Source of the DNA: CALKJU01 sp035326425
Lineage (GTDB): Bacteria; Pseudomonadota; Alphaproteobacteria; Geminicoccales; Geminicoccaceae
Reading direction: 5' to 3'
NCBI GenBank assembly: GCA_035326425.1
Contig: DAOLFG010000130.1
Location: 1-7,163, forward strand
Length of the DNA stretch: 7,163 nt
Position 1 is the stretch's first letter, and every line of letters starts with the position of its first letter. The notes beneath the pieces were generated by a model. The model worked only from the letters and a program-made list of their open reading frames with translations. It was not told the DNA's origin and did no database searches. Positions 1 to 6,126 of the stretch are shown here, one piece after another. Both the position numbers and the translations under genes were made by a program.

Positions 1-29
1 GGACGACGGGCGGCTACTGTATCTGCCAT
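1..29 (-). CDS. N-terminal fragment of an unidentified protein (left edge)
   Basis: An ATG on the minus strand at 29-27 opens a frame reading MADTVAARR before the window ends. It is preceded by AGGAG (39-35) with a 5-nt spacer, a near-ideal ribosome binding site. Upstream is a promoter-like pair and a palindrome (separate entries), and the gap to the stop of the upstream transporter gene is only 63 nt. Nine codons are too few to recognise a family, so no function is offered. The call rests on the ribosome binding site, spacing and orientation. The frame could still close just outside the window. Confidence 0.5.
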
Positions 30-46
30 GGGAACTCCTGACGCGG

Positions 47-98
47 CACTAGGGCTAGTGGTGAAGGGGTTATATAGCTCCCCGTCATGCGCTCACAA
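47..98 (-). promoter_or_regulatory. Putative promoter plus 14-bp palindrome upstream of the left-edge gene
   Basis: On the minus strand, TTGTGA (98-93) is separated by 16 nt from TATATA (76-71). TATAAC at 74-69 gives an alternative 18-nt spacing. Transcription would begin near 62. Immediately there lies a perfect inverted repeat, CACTAG-CC-CTAGTG (60-47), between the predicted start and the ribosome binding site at 39-35. A palindrome in this position is typical of a repressor operator. The -35 element overlaps the stop codon of the upstream transporter gene (95-93), and a GCGCT-TGTG-AGCGC hairpin (102-89) also overlaps it. The segment is clearly AT-richer than its surroundings. The promoter is inferred from sequence only. 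Confidence 0.4.
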
Positions 99-1085
99 GC
101 GCGCTCGCGCCGGCCGTCTCGCCGGCATCAGGGCCAGCGACAGCGCCACCAGCACCAGCGCCAGCGCCGCGATCTCGCCCGGGCCCACGGGCTCGCCCAG
201 CAGCCAAGCCGAGGTCATCACGCCGAAGACCGGTATCGCCAGCGTGCTGACCGCGGCCACGCTGGCCGGCAGCAGCGTCACGATCTTGTTGTAGGCGGTG
301 AAGCAGAAGATCAGCGCCACCGTCGCCGCGTAGACCGCCGCGATCCCGCCGCGCCAGGTGAGCCGCGAGAGATCCGGGCTCGGCTCCAGCCACAGCCAAG
401 CGATGACGATCGGCAGCCCGCCGATGACCAGTTGCCAGCCCGAGAGGGCTATGATGCCGATGCCCCAGCGATAGCTCTTGATGCCGACGGTGGCCAGCGC
501 CCAGCACAGCGCCGCCGCCAGCATGTAGAGCATGCCGAGCGGCGTCTCGCCCAGGGCGCCGAGATCCTTGCCGAACAGCGCCAGCATGCCGGCCATGCCG
601 AGGCCCAGCGCCAGGATCTTGCGGCCGTCGATCCGCTCCTTCAGCCACATCGCCGAGAGCAGCGTCGCCCAGATCGGCATGGTGTAGGCGATGATGGCGC
701 CGTGGCCGCCGCCGATGTGCTGCAGTGCCAGCGCCGACAGCATCTGCCAGCCGGTGACGTTGACCAGCGACAGCAGCAGGATCGGCCGCCAGGCGGCCCG
801 GCGCGGCCACATCGGCTCCTTGCCGAGCGCCGCGATGGCCAGCAGCCCGAAACCCGCCACCACGACGCAGAACACGCGGAAGGTCAGCGGCGACAGCTCG
901 ACCACGGCGGCGCGCATGGCCGGCCAGTTCAGGCCCCACAGCAGGGTGACGGCACCGATGAGCAGCAGCGTGCCCACAGACGCGGAACCGCCGCCCTGAG
1001 GCGGCAGCTCGGTCGCCCTCGCGGGCGCGACGTCCGGGCGCGGCTCAGAAATCGCTGACCCTGCCACCCTTTTCCCAATCGCCAT
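93..1085 (-). CDS. EamA/DMT-family ten-helix transporter (inner membrane)
   Basis: This is a drug/metabolite-transporter superfamily permease, an inner-membrane carrier whose substrate cannot be read from sequence; members export metabolites, amino acids or drugs. From the ATG at 1085 the protein is 330 aa. About ten hydrophobic helices can be seen, near residues 38-55, 66-87, 101-121, 127-147, 156-172, 184-202, 209-231, 246-266, 274-293 and 302-320. They form two EamA repeats. The repeat-end signatures are MPIW...WLKERID (136-153) and IPVFGV...WLLGEPVG (284-301), and an early LLWGLNWP lies in helix 1. The ATG at 1085 has GGAG 10 nt upstream but overlaps the preceding DUF1674 gene by 41 nt and adds a polar, proline-rich leader. 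A GTG at 977 would give a more typical 294 aa with no overlap. An ATG at 1115 is also in frame. The family call is firm; the start is not. Confidence 0.85.
   Translation of the reverse strand: MAIGKRVAGSAISEPRPDVAPARATELPPQGGGSASVGTLLLIGAVTLLWGLNWPAMRAAVVELSPLTFRVFCVVVAGFGLLAIAALGKEPMWPRRAAWRPILLLSLVNVTGWQMLSALALQHIGGGHGAIIAYTMPIWATLLSAMWLKERIDGRKILALGLGMAGMLALFGKDLGALGETPLGMLYMLAAALCWALATVGIKSYRWGIGIIALSGWQLVIGGLPIVIAWLWLEPSPDLSRLTWRGGIAAVYAATVALIFCFTAYNKIVTLLPASVAAVSTLAIPVFGVMTSAWLLGEPVGPGEIAALALVLVALSLALMPARRPARARL
990..1005. repeat. Short perfect hairpin between the DUF1674 gene and transporter helix 1
   Basis: GCCGCC-CTGA-GGCGGC is a perfect 6-bp GC stem with a 4-nt loop. It lies 40 nt past the DUF1674 stop and 13 nt before the alternative GTG start (977) of the transporter. 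It has no T-tract, so it is not a convincing terminator. It could affect translation initiation if the GTG start is used. In such GC-rich DNA it may simply be chance. Confidence 0.25.
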
Positions 1086-1260
1086 AGCGCGTCGGCTCCG
1101 GCCCCTTCGGGCCATTGATCTCGCCCTCCGGCTGCACCGGACCGACCGCCGCGGATGCCGCCGGAGGAGGGGCCGGCGGCGCGGTGTCCGCCGTCGCTGC
1201 CGGCGGCGTACCGTCCGCCGGTAGGGCCCCGTCCCCGGCGCCGTCGCCCGCCGGGCTCAC
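1045..1260 (-). CDS. DUF1674/SDHAF4-family succinate dehydrogenase assembly factor
   Basis: A 71-aa protein whose C-terminal 25 residues match the DUF1674 (Sdh8/SDHAF4) signature: GPKGPEPTRYGDWEKGG (residues 50-66), ending in VSDF at the C-terminus. In mitochondria, SDHAF4/Sdh8 binds the flavinylated SdhA subunit and promotes its assembly into complex II. A similar role here is inferred from the family. The first 45 residues are a low-complexity Ala/Pro/Gly stretch. The frame contains no ATG. The only well-placed start is GTG at 1260-1258, which overlaps the stop of the upstream zeta-inhibitor gene as GTGA, the classic geometry of translational coupling. With that start the length fits the family's usual 60-80 residues or so. 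The family call is very safe because of the C-terminal motif; the start is likely. Confidence 0.88.
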   Translation of the reverse strand: MSPAGDGAGDGALPADGTPPAATADTAPPAPPPAASAAVGPVQPEGEINGPKGPEPTRYGDWEKGGRVSDF

Positions 1261-1580
1261 TCGGCCTGGACCTGCGTCCTCGCCACCTGCTCCATGTCGT
1301 GGAGCTGGCGCCCGAGCTGGTGGTCGCTGAGGTTGTGGCCGGCCTTGGCGAGGTCGGCCTTGACCTTGGTCAGCATGTCCTCGTCGCCGGGGGATTCGAA
1401 GTCGGCCATCACCACGTCCTTGGCATAGGCCGAGGCCGCCTCGCCCGACAGGCCCAGATGGGTCTCGGCGACCCACTGGCCGAACAGCCGGTTGCGGCGG
1501 TTGCGGATTTTGAAGCGCAGCTCCTCGCTGTGCTTGAACTTGTGCTCCTCGCCTTTCTGGCGCTCGTCGAACGTGGTCAT
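1257..1580 (-). CDS. DUF1476 protein, zeta-type inhibitor of F1Fo-ATP synthase
   Basis: A 107-aa soluble protein starting MTTFDERQKGEEHKF, with an N-terminal basic, helical segment (KFKHSEELRFKIRNRRNRLFGQW, about residues 14-36) and the family's AYAKDVVMADFESPGDED stretch (about 51-68). In Paracoccus denitrificans the zeta subunit binds F1 through its N-terminal region and blocks ATP hydrolysis. The same role is expected here in the cytoplasm on the membrane-bound enzyme. The ATG at 1580-1578 is preceded by GGAGG with a 5-nt spacer, which fixes the start. Its TGA overlaps the GTG of the downstream DUF1674 gene, so the two are probably translated together. It is divergent from the NRDE gene across a 95-bp shared upstream region. 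The length matches the family's usual size of about 105 aa. Confidence 0.93.
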   Translation of the reverse strand: MTTFDERQKGEEHKFKHSEELRFKIRNRRNRLFGQWVAETHLGLSGEAASAYAKDVVMADFESPGDEDMLTKVKADLAKAGHNLSDHQLGRQLHDMEQVARTQVQAE

Positions 1581-1675
1581 CCTGCCTCCGGGACGGCGCG
1601 GGTGGGCGGCGCGCCTCTCCAGCCGTATATAGTTGCGGCGGCGGCACCCCGCCAGCCGAAGGCCGGAGGCATGCG
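1581..1675. promoter_or_regulatory. Divergent upstream region shared by the zeta-inhibitor and NRDE genes
   Basis: This 95-bp spacer separates two divergent start codons, each with a GGAGG ribosome binding site: minus strand just upstream of 1580, plus strand 1665-1669. The only AT-rich core is TATATA at 1626-1631. It is self-complementary and could act as a -10 element for either direction. No good TTGACA-like -35 is seen at 16-18 nt on either strand, so the promoter call is weak. The geometry alone implies that transcription in both directions starts here. Confidence 0.4.
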
Positions 1676-2443
1676 ATGTGCACGGTGGTGTTGGCGCGAC
1701 GCCCGCAGAGCCCATGGCCGCTGCTGCTGGCCGCCAACCGCGACGAGATGGCACATCGGCCGGCCCTGCCGCCCGGCCGCCACTGGGACGATCGCCCGGA
1801 CGTGGCGGGCGGCCTCGACGTCGAGGCCGGCGGCTCGTGGCTGGCGCTCAACGACAGCGGCGTGGTGGCGGCCGTGCTCAACCGCCGCGGCACGCTGGGA
1901 GCCGAGCCCGGCCGGCGCTCACGCGGCGAGCTGGTGCTGGAGGCCCTCGAGCACGCCGACGCCGAGATCGCCGCCGAGATGCTGCAGGGCCTCGACCCGG
2001 CCGCCTGGCGACCCTTCAACCTGGTCGTCGCCGATGCCTCGACCGCCTGGTGGCTGCGCCATGGCGGCGACGGCCGGATCCGCGTCGCCGCCGTCCCGGA
2101 AGGCGTGTCGATGCTCGACGCCGGCGAGCTGAACGATCCGCATTCGCCGCGCATCGCCCGCTACCTGCAGCCCTTCCGCGCCACCGTGCCCGATCTCGGG
2201 CCCGAGGCCGCGGCCGAAGACTGGACCGACATCGCCCACTGGTCGCTCTGGCCGGGCCTGCTCGCCGACCGCGGCACGGCGCTGGCCGATCCGCGCGACG
2301 CCATGTGCGTGGTCACCGGCGGCCCCTACGGCACCCGCAGCTCGAGCCTGATCGCCCTGCCGCGCTTCGCCGGCGAGCGGGCGGTGTGGCTGCATGCCGA
2401 GGGCCGGCCCGGCGAGGCGCCCTTCGAGCCGGTCGACCTTTAG
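1676..2443 (+). CDS. NRDE (TANGO2-like) family protein
   Basis: A 255-aa protein with the hallmarks of the NRDE/TANGO2 family. Cys2 follows the initiator Met and would become the N-terminal residue, as in Ntn-hydrolase-like folds. The eponymous N-R-D-E motif is at residues 21-24, a GGSWLALND stretch follows at about 51-59, RGEL at 83-86, and a late YGTRSSSLI segment. Eukaryotic TANGO2 and its relatives have been implicated in heme trafficking and metabolic stress, and a bacterial homologue has been linked to heme. No enzyme activity is established for the family. There is no signal peptide or membrane helix, so it is probably cytoplasmic. The ATG at 1676 is preferred over an out-of-frame ATG at 1671 because GGAGG at 1665-1669 sits 6 nt away. 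The gene is transcribed away from the respiratory pair on the other strand. Confidence 0.88.
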   Translation: MCTVVLARRPQSPWPLLLAANRDEMAHRPALPPGRHWDDRPDVAGGLDVEAGGSWLALNDSGVVAAVLNRRGTLGAEPGRRSRGELVLEALEHADAEIAAEMLQGLDPAAWRPFNLVVADASTAWWLRHGGDGRIRVAAVPEGVSMLDAGELNDPHSPRIARYLQPFRATVPDLGPEAAAEDWTDIAHWSLWPGLLADRGTALADPRDAMCVVTGGPYGTRSSSLIALPRFAGERAVWLHAEGRPGEAPFEPVDL

Positions 2444-2446
2444 CCC

Positions 2447-2472
2447 GGCAAGGGCCACTTCGCCGCCTTGCC
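2447..2472 (+). terminator. Possible hairpin terminator after the NRDE gene
   Basis: GGCAAGG (2447-2453) and CCTTGCC (2466-2472) form a perfect 7-bp stem with a 12-nt loop, beginning 4 nt after the NRDE stop codon. A short A/T-rich stretch follows (ATTTCAAA, near 2479-2486) but there is no clean T-run. It could end or attenuate transcription before the ATPase gene. The large loop and missing U-tract keep the confidence low. Confidence 0.35.
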
Positions 2473-2552
2473 CGAACGATTTCAAACCCTTAAGTGCCGC
2501 TGGTGGGCCTGCGCTCGATCATGGGGGTGGCCGGAGCGAGGAGAGCGGGCCG

Positions 2553-5261
2553 ATGGCCGTGGCCGAGGAGAAGCGCGACTGGCACGCCATGGCCGCGGAC
2601 GAGGTGCTGGCGGCGCTGGACAGCCGCAGCACCGGCCTCGATCGCGAGGAGGCGCAAAGGCGCCTCGAGCGCCACGGCCCCAACCGGCTGCCGGAGGCCA
2701 GGCCCAAGAGCCCGATCCTCCGCTTCCTCGCCCAGTTCAACAATGCGCTGATCTACTTCCTGCTGTCGGCGTCGGTGGCCGCGGCCGTGCTCGGCCACGT
2801 CGTCGACGCCTCGGTCATCGTGGCGGTGGTGACCATCAACGCCATCGTCGGCTTCGTGCAGGAGGGCAAGGCCGAGCAGGCGCTGAACGCCATCCGCGGC
2901 ATGATCTCGCCCAGGGCCAACGTGCTGCGCGCCGGCCAGCGGCAGAGCGTCGACGTCGCCGATCTGGTGCCCGGCGACGTCGTGCTGCTCGAGGCCGGCG
3001 ACCGCGTGCCGGCCGACCTGCGGCTGCTGCGCGCCCGCGGCCTGCTGATCGACGAGGCGGCACTCACCGGCGAATCGGTGGCGGCCGAGAAGGCCGAGGC
3101 GCCGGTCGAGGCCACGGCACCCCTGGGCGACCGGCTGTCGATGGCCTTCTCCGGCACGCTGGTGGCGGCCGGCCAGGCCACCGGCCTCGTCGTCGCCACC
3201 GGCTCCGGCACCGAGATCGGCCATATCAGCCGGCTGATCGGCGAGGTCGAGACCCTGACCACGCCGCTGCTGCGCCAGATCAACAGCTTCGCCACCTGGT
3301 TCACCTGGCTGTCGATCGCCGGTGCGGTGCTGCTGTTCGCCTTCGCCGTGCTGGCGCGCGGCTTCGCCTGGCCGGACGCGCTGATCGCCGTGGTGGCGCT
3401 GGCGGTGGGCGTCGTGCCCGAGGGCCTGCCGGCCGTCATCACCATCACGCTCGCCATCGGCGTGCAGCGCATGGCCCGGCGCAACGCCGTGGTCCGCCGG
3501 CTGCCGGCGGTCGAGACCCTGGGCGCCACCTCGGTGATCTGCTCGGACAAGACCGGCACGCTGACCCGCAACGAGATGACCGCCCGCCACATCGTCACCG
3601 CCGGCCACCGCATCGAGGCCGCGGGCTCGGGCTACGCGCCGACCGGGGCGCTCACCGTCGCCGGCGGCGACGAGGACGTCGATTCCGTGGCGGCGGCAGC
3701 ACCGCTGCTGCGCTGCTGCGTGCTCTGCAACGACGCCCACCTGAAGCAGGCCGGCGAGAGCTGGCAGGTCGACGGCGATCCGATGGAAGGGGCGCTGGTC
3801 TCGCTCGGCATGAAGGCCGGGCTCGATCCGGCGCATGTCCGCGGCGAATGGCCGAGGCTCGACGAGATCCCGTTCGACGCCCAGCACCGCTTCATGGCCA
3901 GCCTGCACGCCGGTCCCGGCGGCCAGTTCCGCCTGTTCGTCAAGGGTGCCCCGGAGCGCCTGCTGGCGATGTGCAGGACCCAGCTCGGCGGCGACGGCGC
4001 CGAGCAGCCGCTCGACCGGGCTTTCTGGGCGCGGCGCATCGCCGAGCTCGCCGACGAGGGCGAGCGGGTGCTCGGCTTCGCCGGCCGCAAGCTCGATGCC
4101 GCACCGCCGCGGCTGGGCTTCGCCGACCTCGACGAGGGGCTGGTCTTCCTCGGCCTCGTCGGCTTCATCGACCCGCCGCGCGACGAGGCGGTGGCCGCCA
4201 TCGCCGAGTGTCGCTCGGCCGGCATCGCCGTGAAGATGATCACCGGCGACCACGCCGCCACCGCCACCGCCATCGGCCGCCAGCTCGGCCTCGCCGAGCG
4301 GCCGGAATCCATCACCGGCGCCGAGCTCGACGGCATCGACGACACGGCCCTGCGCGACACCGCACTCCGGGTCTCGGTGTTCGCCCGCACCAGCCCCGAG
4401 CACAAGCTGCGCATCGTCCGGGCCCTGCAGGCCGACGGCGACGTCGTCGCCATGACCGGCGACGGTGTGAACGACGCGCCGTCGCTGAAGCAGGCCGATG
4501 TCGGCATCGCCATGGGCCGCAAGGGTACCGAGGCCGCCAAGGAGGCGGCCGAGATGGTGCTGCTCGACGACAACTTCGCCTCGATCGTCAACGCCGTGCA
4601 CGAGGGCCGCACGGTCTACGACAACATCCGCAAGGTCATCGCCTGGACGCTGCCGACCAATGGCGGCGAGGTGCTGACGGTGATCGCCGCCATCCTCGTC
4701 GGCTTCACCCTGCCGATGACCGCCGCCCAGATCCTCTGGATCAACCTCATCCTCACCGTGACGCTGGGCCTGGTGCTGGCCTTCGAGCCCTCCGAGCCCG
4801 GCGTGATGCGCCGCCGGCCCCGCCCGGCCGCCGCACCGCTGCTCTCGCCCTTCCTCGTCTGGCGGGTGGTCTTCGTCTCGCTGCTGTTCGTCGTCGGCTC
4901 GCTCGCCATCTTCTTCTACGCGCTGGGCCGCGGCCTCGACGTCGACACCGCCCGCACCATGGTGGTCAACACCATCGTCGTGCTCGAGATCTTCTATCTG
5001 TTCAACGTCCGCTACCTGCACATGACCTCGATCACCTGGCGCGGCGCCCTCGGCACGCCGGCGGTGCTGCTGGCGGTCGGCGCCGTCGTCGTCGCCCAGC
5101 TCCTCTTCACCTACGCCCCCTTCATGCACGACCTCTTCGCCTCGCGGCCGGTCGCCCTGCTCGACGGCGTCGTCATCGTGGCGACCGGCGTGCTGCTGAT
5201 GGCGATCCTCGAGGTGGAGAAGACCCTGCTGCGGCGGCTCGGGCTGTTCGAGCAGCCTTGA
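2553..5261 (+). CDS. P-type (P2-like) cation-transporting ATPase
   Basis: A complete 902-aa inner-membrane ion pump driven by ATP. In order it has an N-terminal cation-ATPase domain (about 9-49), helices M1-M2 (about 63-81 and 83-103), an actuator domain with TGES at 172-175, and M3-M4 with the PEGLP motif at 289-293. Next come the phosphorylation site DKTGTLT with Asp332, the nucleotide-binding KGAPE at Lys464, the hinge TGDGVND at 635-641, and M5-M10 to the end. The order and PEGLP are those of P2 (SERCA/PMR1/CtpF-like) pumps. In M5, Asn703 and Glu706 match the SERCA Ca2+ ligands N768 and E771, and Glu290 matches E309. In M6 the sequence is N731-L-I-L-T735, so the SERCA T799 and D800 positions are Leu and Thr. 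The transported ion (Ca2+, Na+, K+ or other) is therefore uncertain. The ATG at 2553 has AGGAG (2539-2543) 9 nt upstream. Upstream in-frame starts overlap the NRDE gene and add non-family sequence. Confidence 0.93.
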   Translation: MAVAEEKRDWHAMAADEVLAALDSRSTGLDREEAQRRLERHGPNRLPEARPKSPILRFLAQFNNALIYFLLSASVAAAVLGHVVDASVIVAVVTINAIVGFVQEGKAEQALNAIRGMISPRANVLRAGQRQSVDVADLVPGDVVLLEAGDRVPADLRLLRARGLLIDEAALTGESVAAEKAEAPVEATAPLGDRLSMAFSGTLVAAGQATGLVVATGSGTEIGHISRLIGEVETLTTPLLRQINSFATWFTWLSIAGAVLLFAFAVLARGFAWPDALIAVVALAVGVVPEGLPAVITITLAIGVQRMARRNAVVRRLPAVETLGATSVICSDKTGTLTRNEMTARHIVTAGHRIEAAGSGYAPTGALTVAGGDEDVDSVAAAAPLLRCCVLCNDAHLKQAGESWQVDGDPMEGALVSLGMKAGLDPAHVRGEWPRLDEIPFDAQHRFMASLHAGPGGQFRLFVKGAPERLLAMCRTQLGGDGAEQPLDRAFWARRIAELADEGERVLGFAGRKLDAAPPRLGFADLDEGLVFLGLVGFIDPPRDEAVAAIAECRSAGIAVKMITGDHAATATAIGRQLGLAERPESITGAELDGIDDTALRDTALRVSVFARTSPEHKLRIVRALQADGDVVAMTGDGVNDAPSLKQADVGIAMGRKGTEAAKEAAEMVLLDDNFASIVNAVHEGRTVYDNIRKVIAWTLPTNGGEVLTVIAAILVGFTLPMTAAQILWINLILTVTLGLVLAFEPSEPGVMRRRPRPAAAPLLSPFLVWRVVFVSLLFVVGSLAIFFYALGRGLDVDTARTMVVNTIVVLEIFYLFNVRYLHMTSITWRGALGTPAVLLAVGAVVVAQLLFTYAPFMHDLFASRPVALLDGVVIVATGVLLMAILEVEKTLLRRLGLFEQP

Positions 5262-5292
5262 AGCGGCCACGAGCGCAAATCGCCTTCCGTCA

Positions 5293-5313
5293 CCCCGCGA
5301 CTTGATCGTGGGG
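5293..5313. repeat. Diverged dispersed alphaproteobacterial-type palindrome / possible terminator
   Basis: CCCCGCGA (5293-5300) and TCGTGGGG (5306-5313) pair over 8 bp, with one G-T wobble, around the loop CTTGA. The sequence and flanks (GTCACCCCG...GACTTGATC...GGGGCCCATCC) resemble the intergenic palindromes of the form GTCAT-CCCGG-ACTTGATCCGGG-ATCCA that recur in many alphaproteobacterial genomes; the resemblance is recalled, not searched. It begins 32 nt after the ATPase stop and could serve as a bidirectional transcription stop. Only one copy is present in this window. Confidence 0.45.
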
Positions 5314-5384
5314 CCCATCCAGCCGGGCCTGACGAACCAGGGAGCTGCGCGTCTTTCCCTCGAATTCGTCTCAACCACCGAATA

Positions 5385-5416
5385 TTGACTTTCGCCCCAC
5401 GGCAGCGCGATAGGCT
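5385..5416 (+). promoter_or_regulatory. Putative promoter for the 201-aa gene
   Basis: TTGACT (5385-5390) is a 5-of-6 match to the sigma-70 -35 box. It is followed after 18 nt by GATAGG (5409-5414) or after 20 nt by TAGGCT (5411-5416). The -10 element is poor in both registers, but the segment is AT-richer than its neighbours and lies 27-58 nt before the start codon. An 8-bp palindrome CGAATTCG (5361-5368) sits just upstream. The -35 is the convincing part. Confidence 0.4.
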
Positions 5417-5432
5417 GGACAATTCAACCCAT

Positions 5433-5442
5433 GAGGTGATCC
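5433..5442 (+). promoter_or_regulatory. Exceptionally long Shine-Dalgarno match
   Basis: GAGGTGATCC directly abuts the ATG at 5443. It is a perfect 10-nt complement of the conserved 16S rRNA 3' tail (GGATCACCTC). The effective GAGG core is 6 nt from the start codon. It fixes the start of the 201-aa gene and suggests strong translation initiation. Confidence 0.75.
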
Positions 5443-6048
5443 ATGCCTCTCGATCCCACCCCCGCCCAGTCCGAGGCCTCGCGCCGCAACGCACGGCACT
5501 CCACCGGCCCGGTCACCGAGGCCGGCAAGGCCGCGGCTTCGCGCAACGCCGTCCGCCACGGCTTGCGCGGCGGCAGCATCGAGGTCTTCCCGGAGGAGCG
5601 GAGCTTCCTCGCCGACATGACGGCCAGCCTCGAGGCCCGCTGGCGCCCCGCGGACATCGTCGAGCGGGATCTCGTCCAGACCATCGCCCTGATCTCGCTC
5701 AAGCTGGTCCGTCTCGACGCCATCGAGATGCAGGTGCTGGCGACGTGCATCGAGGAGCCGGACGGCAAGCGTCTGCCGTCGCTGAGCACGCTGATCCGCT
5801 ACCGCGCCCGGCTGACCAAGGAGCGCTGGGAGGCCGAGCACCGGCTGCGACTGGCGATCACGCAGCGCTGCACGAACGAAGCCGAGACGCGAAAGCAGGC
5901 CGTGGCCGACGGCCGGCGGGGCTTCGTCACCGACGAGGCCATGAGCCTGCTGGAGGAGTCCCGCGCCGCCGGTGCCGATCCACGCCAGCCGCTCCTCAAC
6001 CGCGAGCAGCGCCGCCGCCTCGCCGCCGTGCAGCGCAAGGCGGCGTAG
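5443..6048 (+). CDS. Uncharacterised 'NAR.STGP...GKA..RNA..HGL' protein
   Basis: A 201-aa soluble, basic protein. Residues 13-43 carry NARHSTGP, then GKAAASRNAVRHGLRGG, the hallmark of a widespread group of bacterial hypothetical proteins usually seen as NA.KSTGPKT.EGK....NALKHGL. A second family feature is the RYRARLTKERW segment at 119-129, matching the common RYEARL.R pattern and followed by a charged helix that may form a coiled coil (about 119-145). No catalytic motif, signal peptide or membrane segment is seen, and the function of the group is not known to me. The Arg/Lys-rich N-terminal motif could bind nucleic acid, which is speculation. The gene has its own promoter-like sequence and an exceptional ribosome binding site, so it looks independently expressed. 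Its stop codon lies in a 14-bp palindrome (6043-6056). Confidence 0.8.
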   Translation: MPLDPTPAQSEASRRNARHSTGPVTEAGKAAASRNAVRHGLRGGSIEVFPEERSFLADMTASLEARWRPADIVERDLVQTIALISLKLVRLDAIEMQVLATCIEEPDGKRLPSLSTLIRYRARLTKERWEAEHRLRLAITQRCTNEAETRKQAVADGRRGFVTDEAMSLLEESRAAGADPRQPLLNREQRRRLAAVQRKAA

Positions 6049-6126
6049 CGCTACGCTGATCGGCCATATTCGGAAGGCACGCCTTTGGCGATTGACTCGC
6101 CACGCGAATTTCCCAACGGTTGAGTT

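Noticed and set aside
28..294. An 88-codon plus-strand gene at the left edge
   Set aside because: It is antisense to the C-terminal part of the transporter and has a Ser/Ala-rich shadow composition and no ribosome binding site.
1045..2154. A single 369-codon minus-strand gene
   Set aside because: Only its last 71 codons are real (DUF1674). The upstream part is antisense to the NRDE gene and out of frame within the zeta-inhibitor gene.
2468..5305. A 945-codon plus-strand frame overlapping the ATPase
   Set aside because: Its translation is Arg/Pro/Gly-rich shadow sequence from the +1-shifted frame of a GC-rich gene, with no family resemblance.
2490..5378. A 962-codon open frame on the minus strand antisense to the ATPase
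   Set aside because: It is a by-product of GC-rich codon bias in the ATPase gene. The translation is low-complexity, rich in Gly, His, Asp and Arg, and has no recognisable domain, while the plus strand carries every P-type ATPase motif.
6043..6056. 14-bp palindrome GCGTAGCGCTACGC over the stop codon of the 201-aa gene
   Set aside because: As a hairpin it has no room for a loop without losing the central pairs, and no T-tract follows. It may be chance in GC-rich DNA.
6092..6120. TTGACT at 6092-6097 as a promoter for the membrane-anchored gene
   Set aside because: At 16-18 nt spacing no -10-like hexamer exists (AACGGT and neighbours), so the -35 match alone is not enough.
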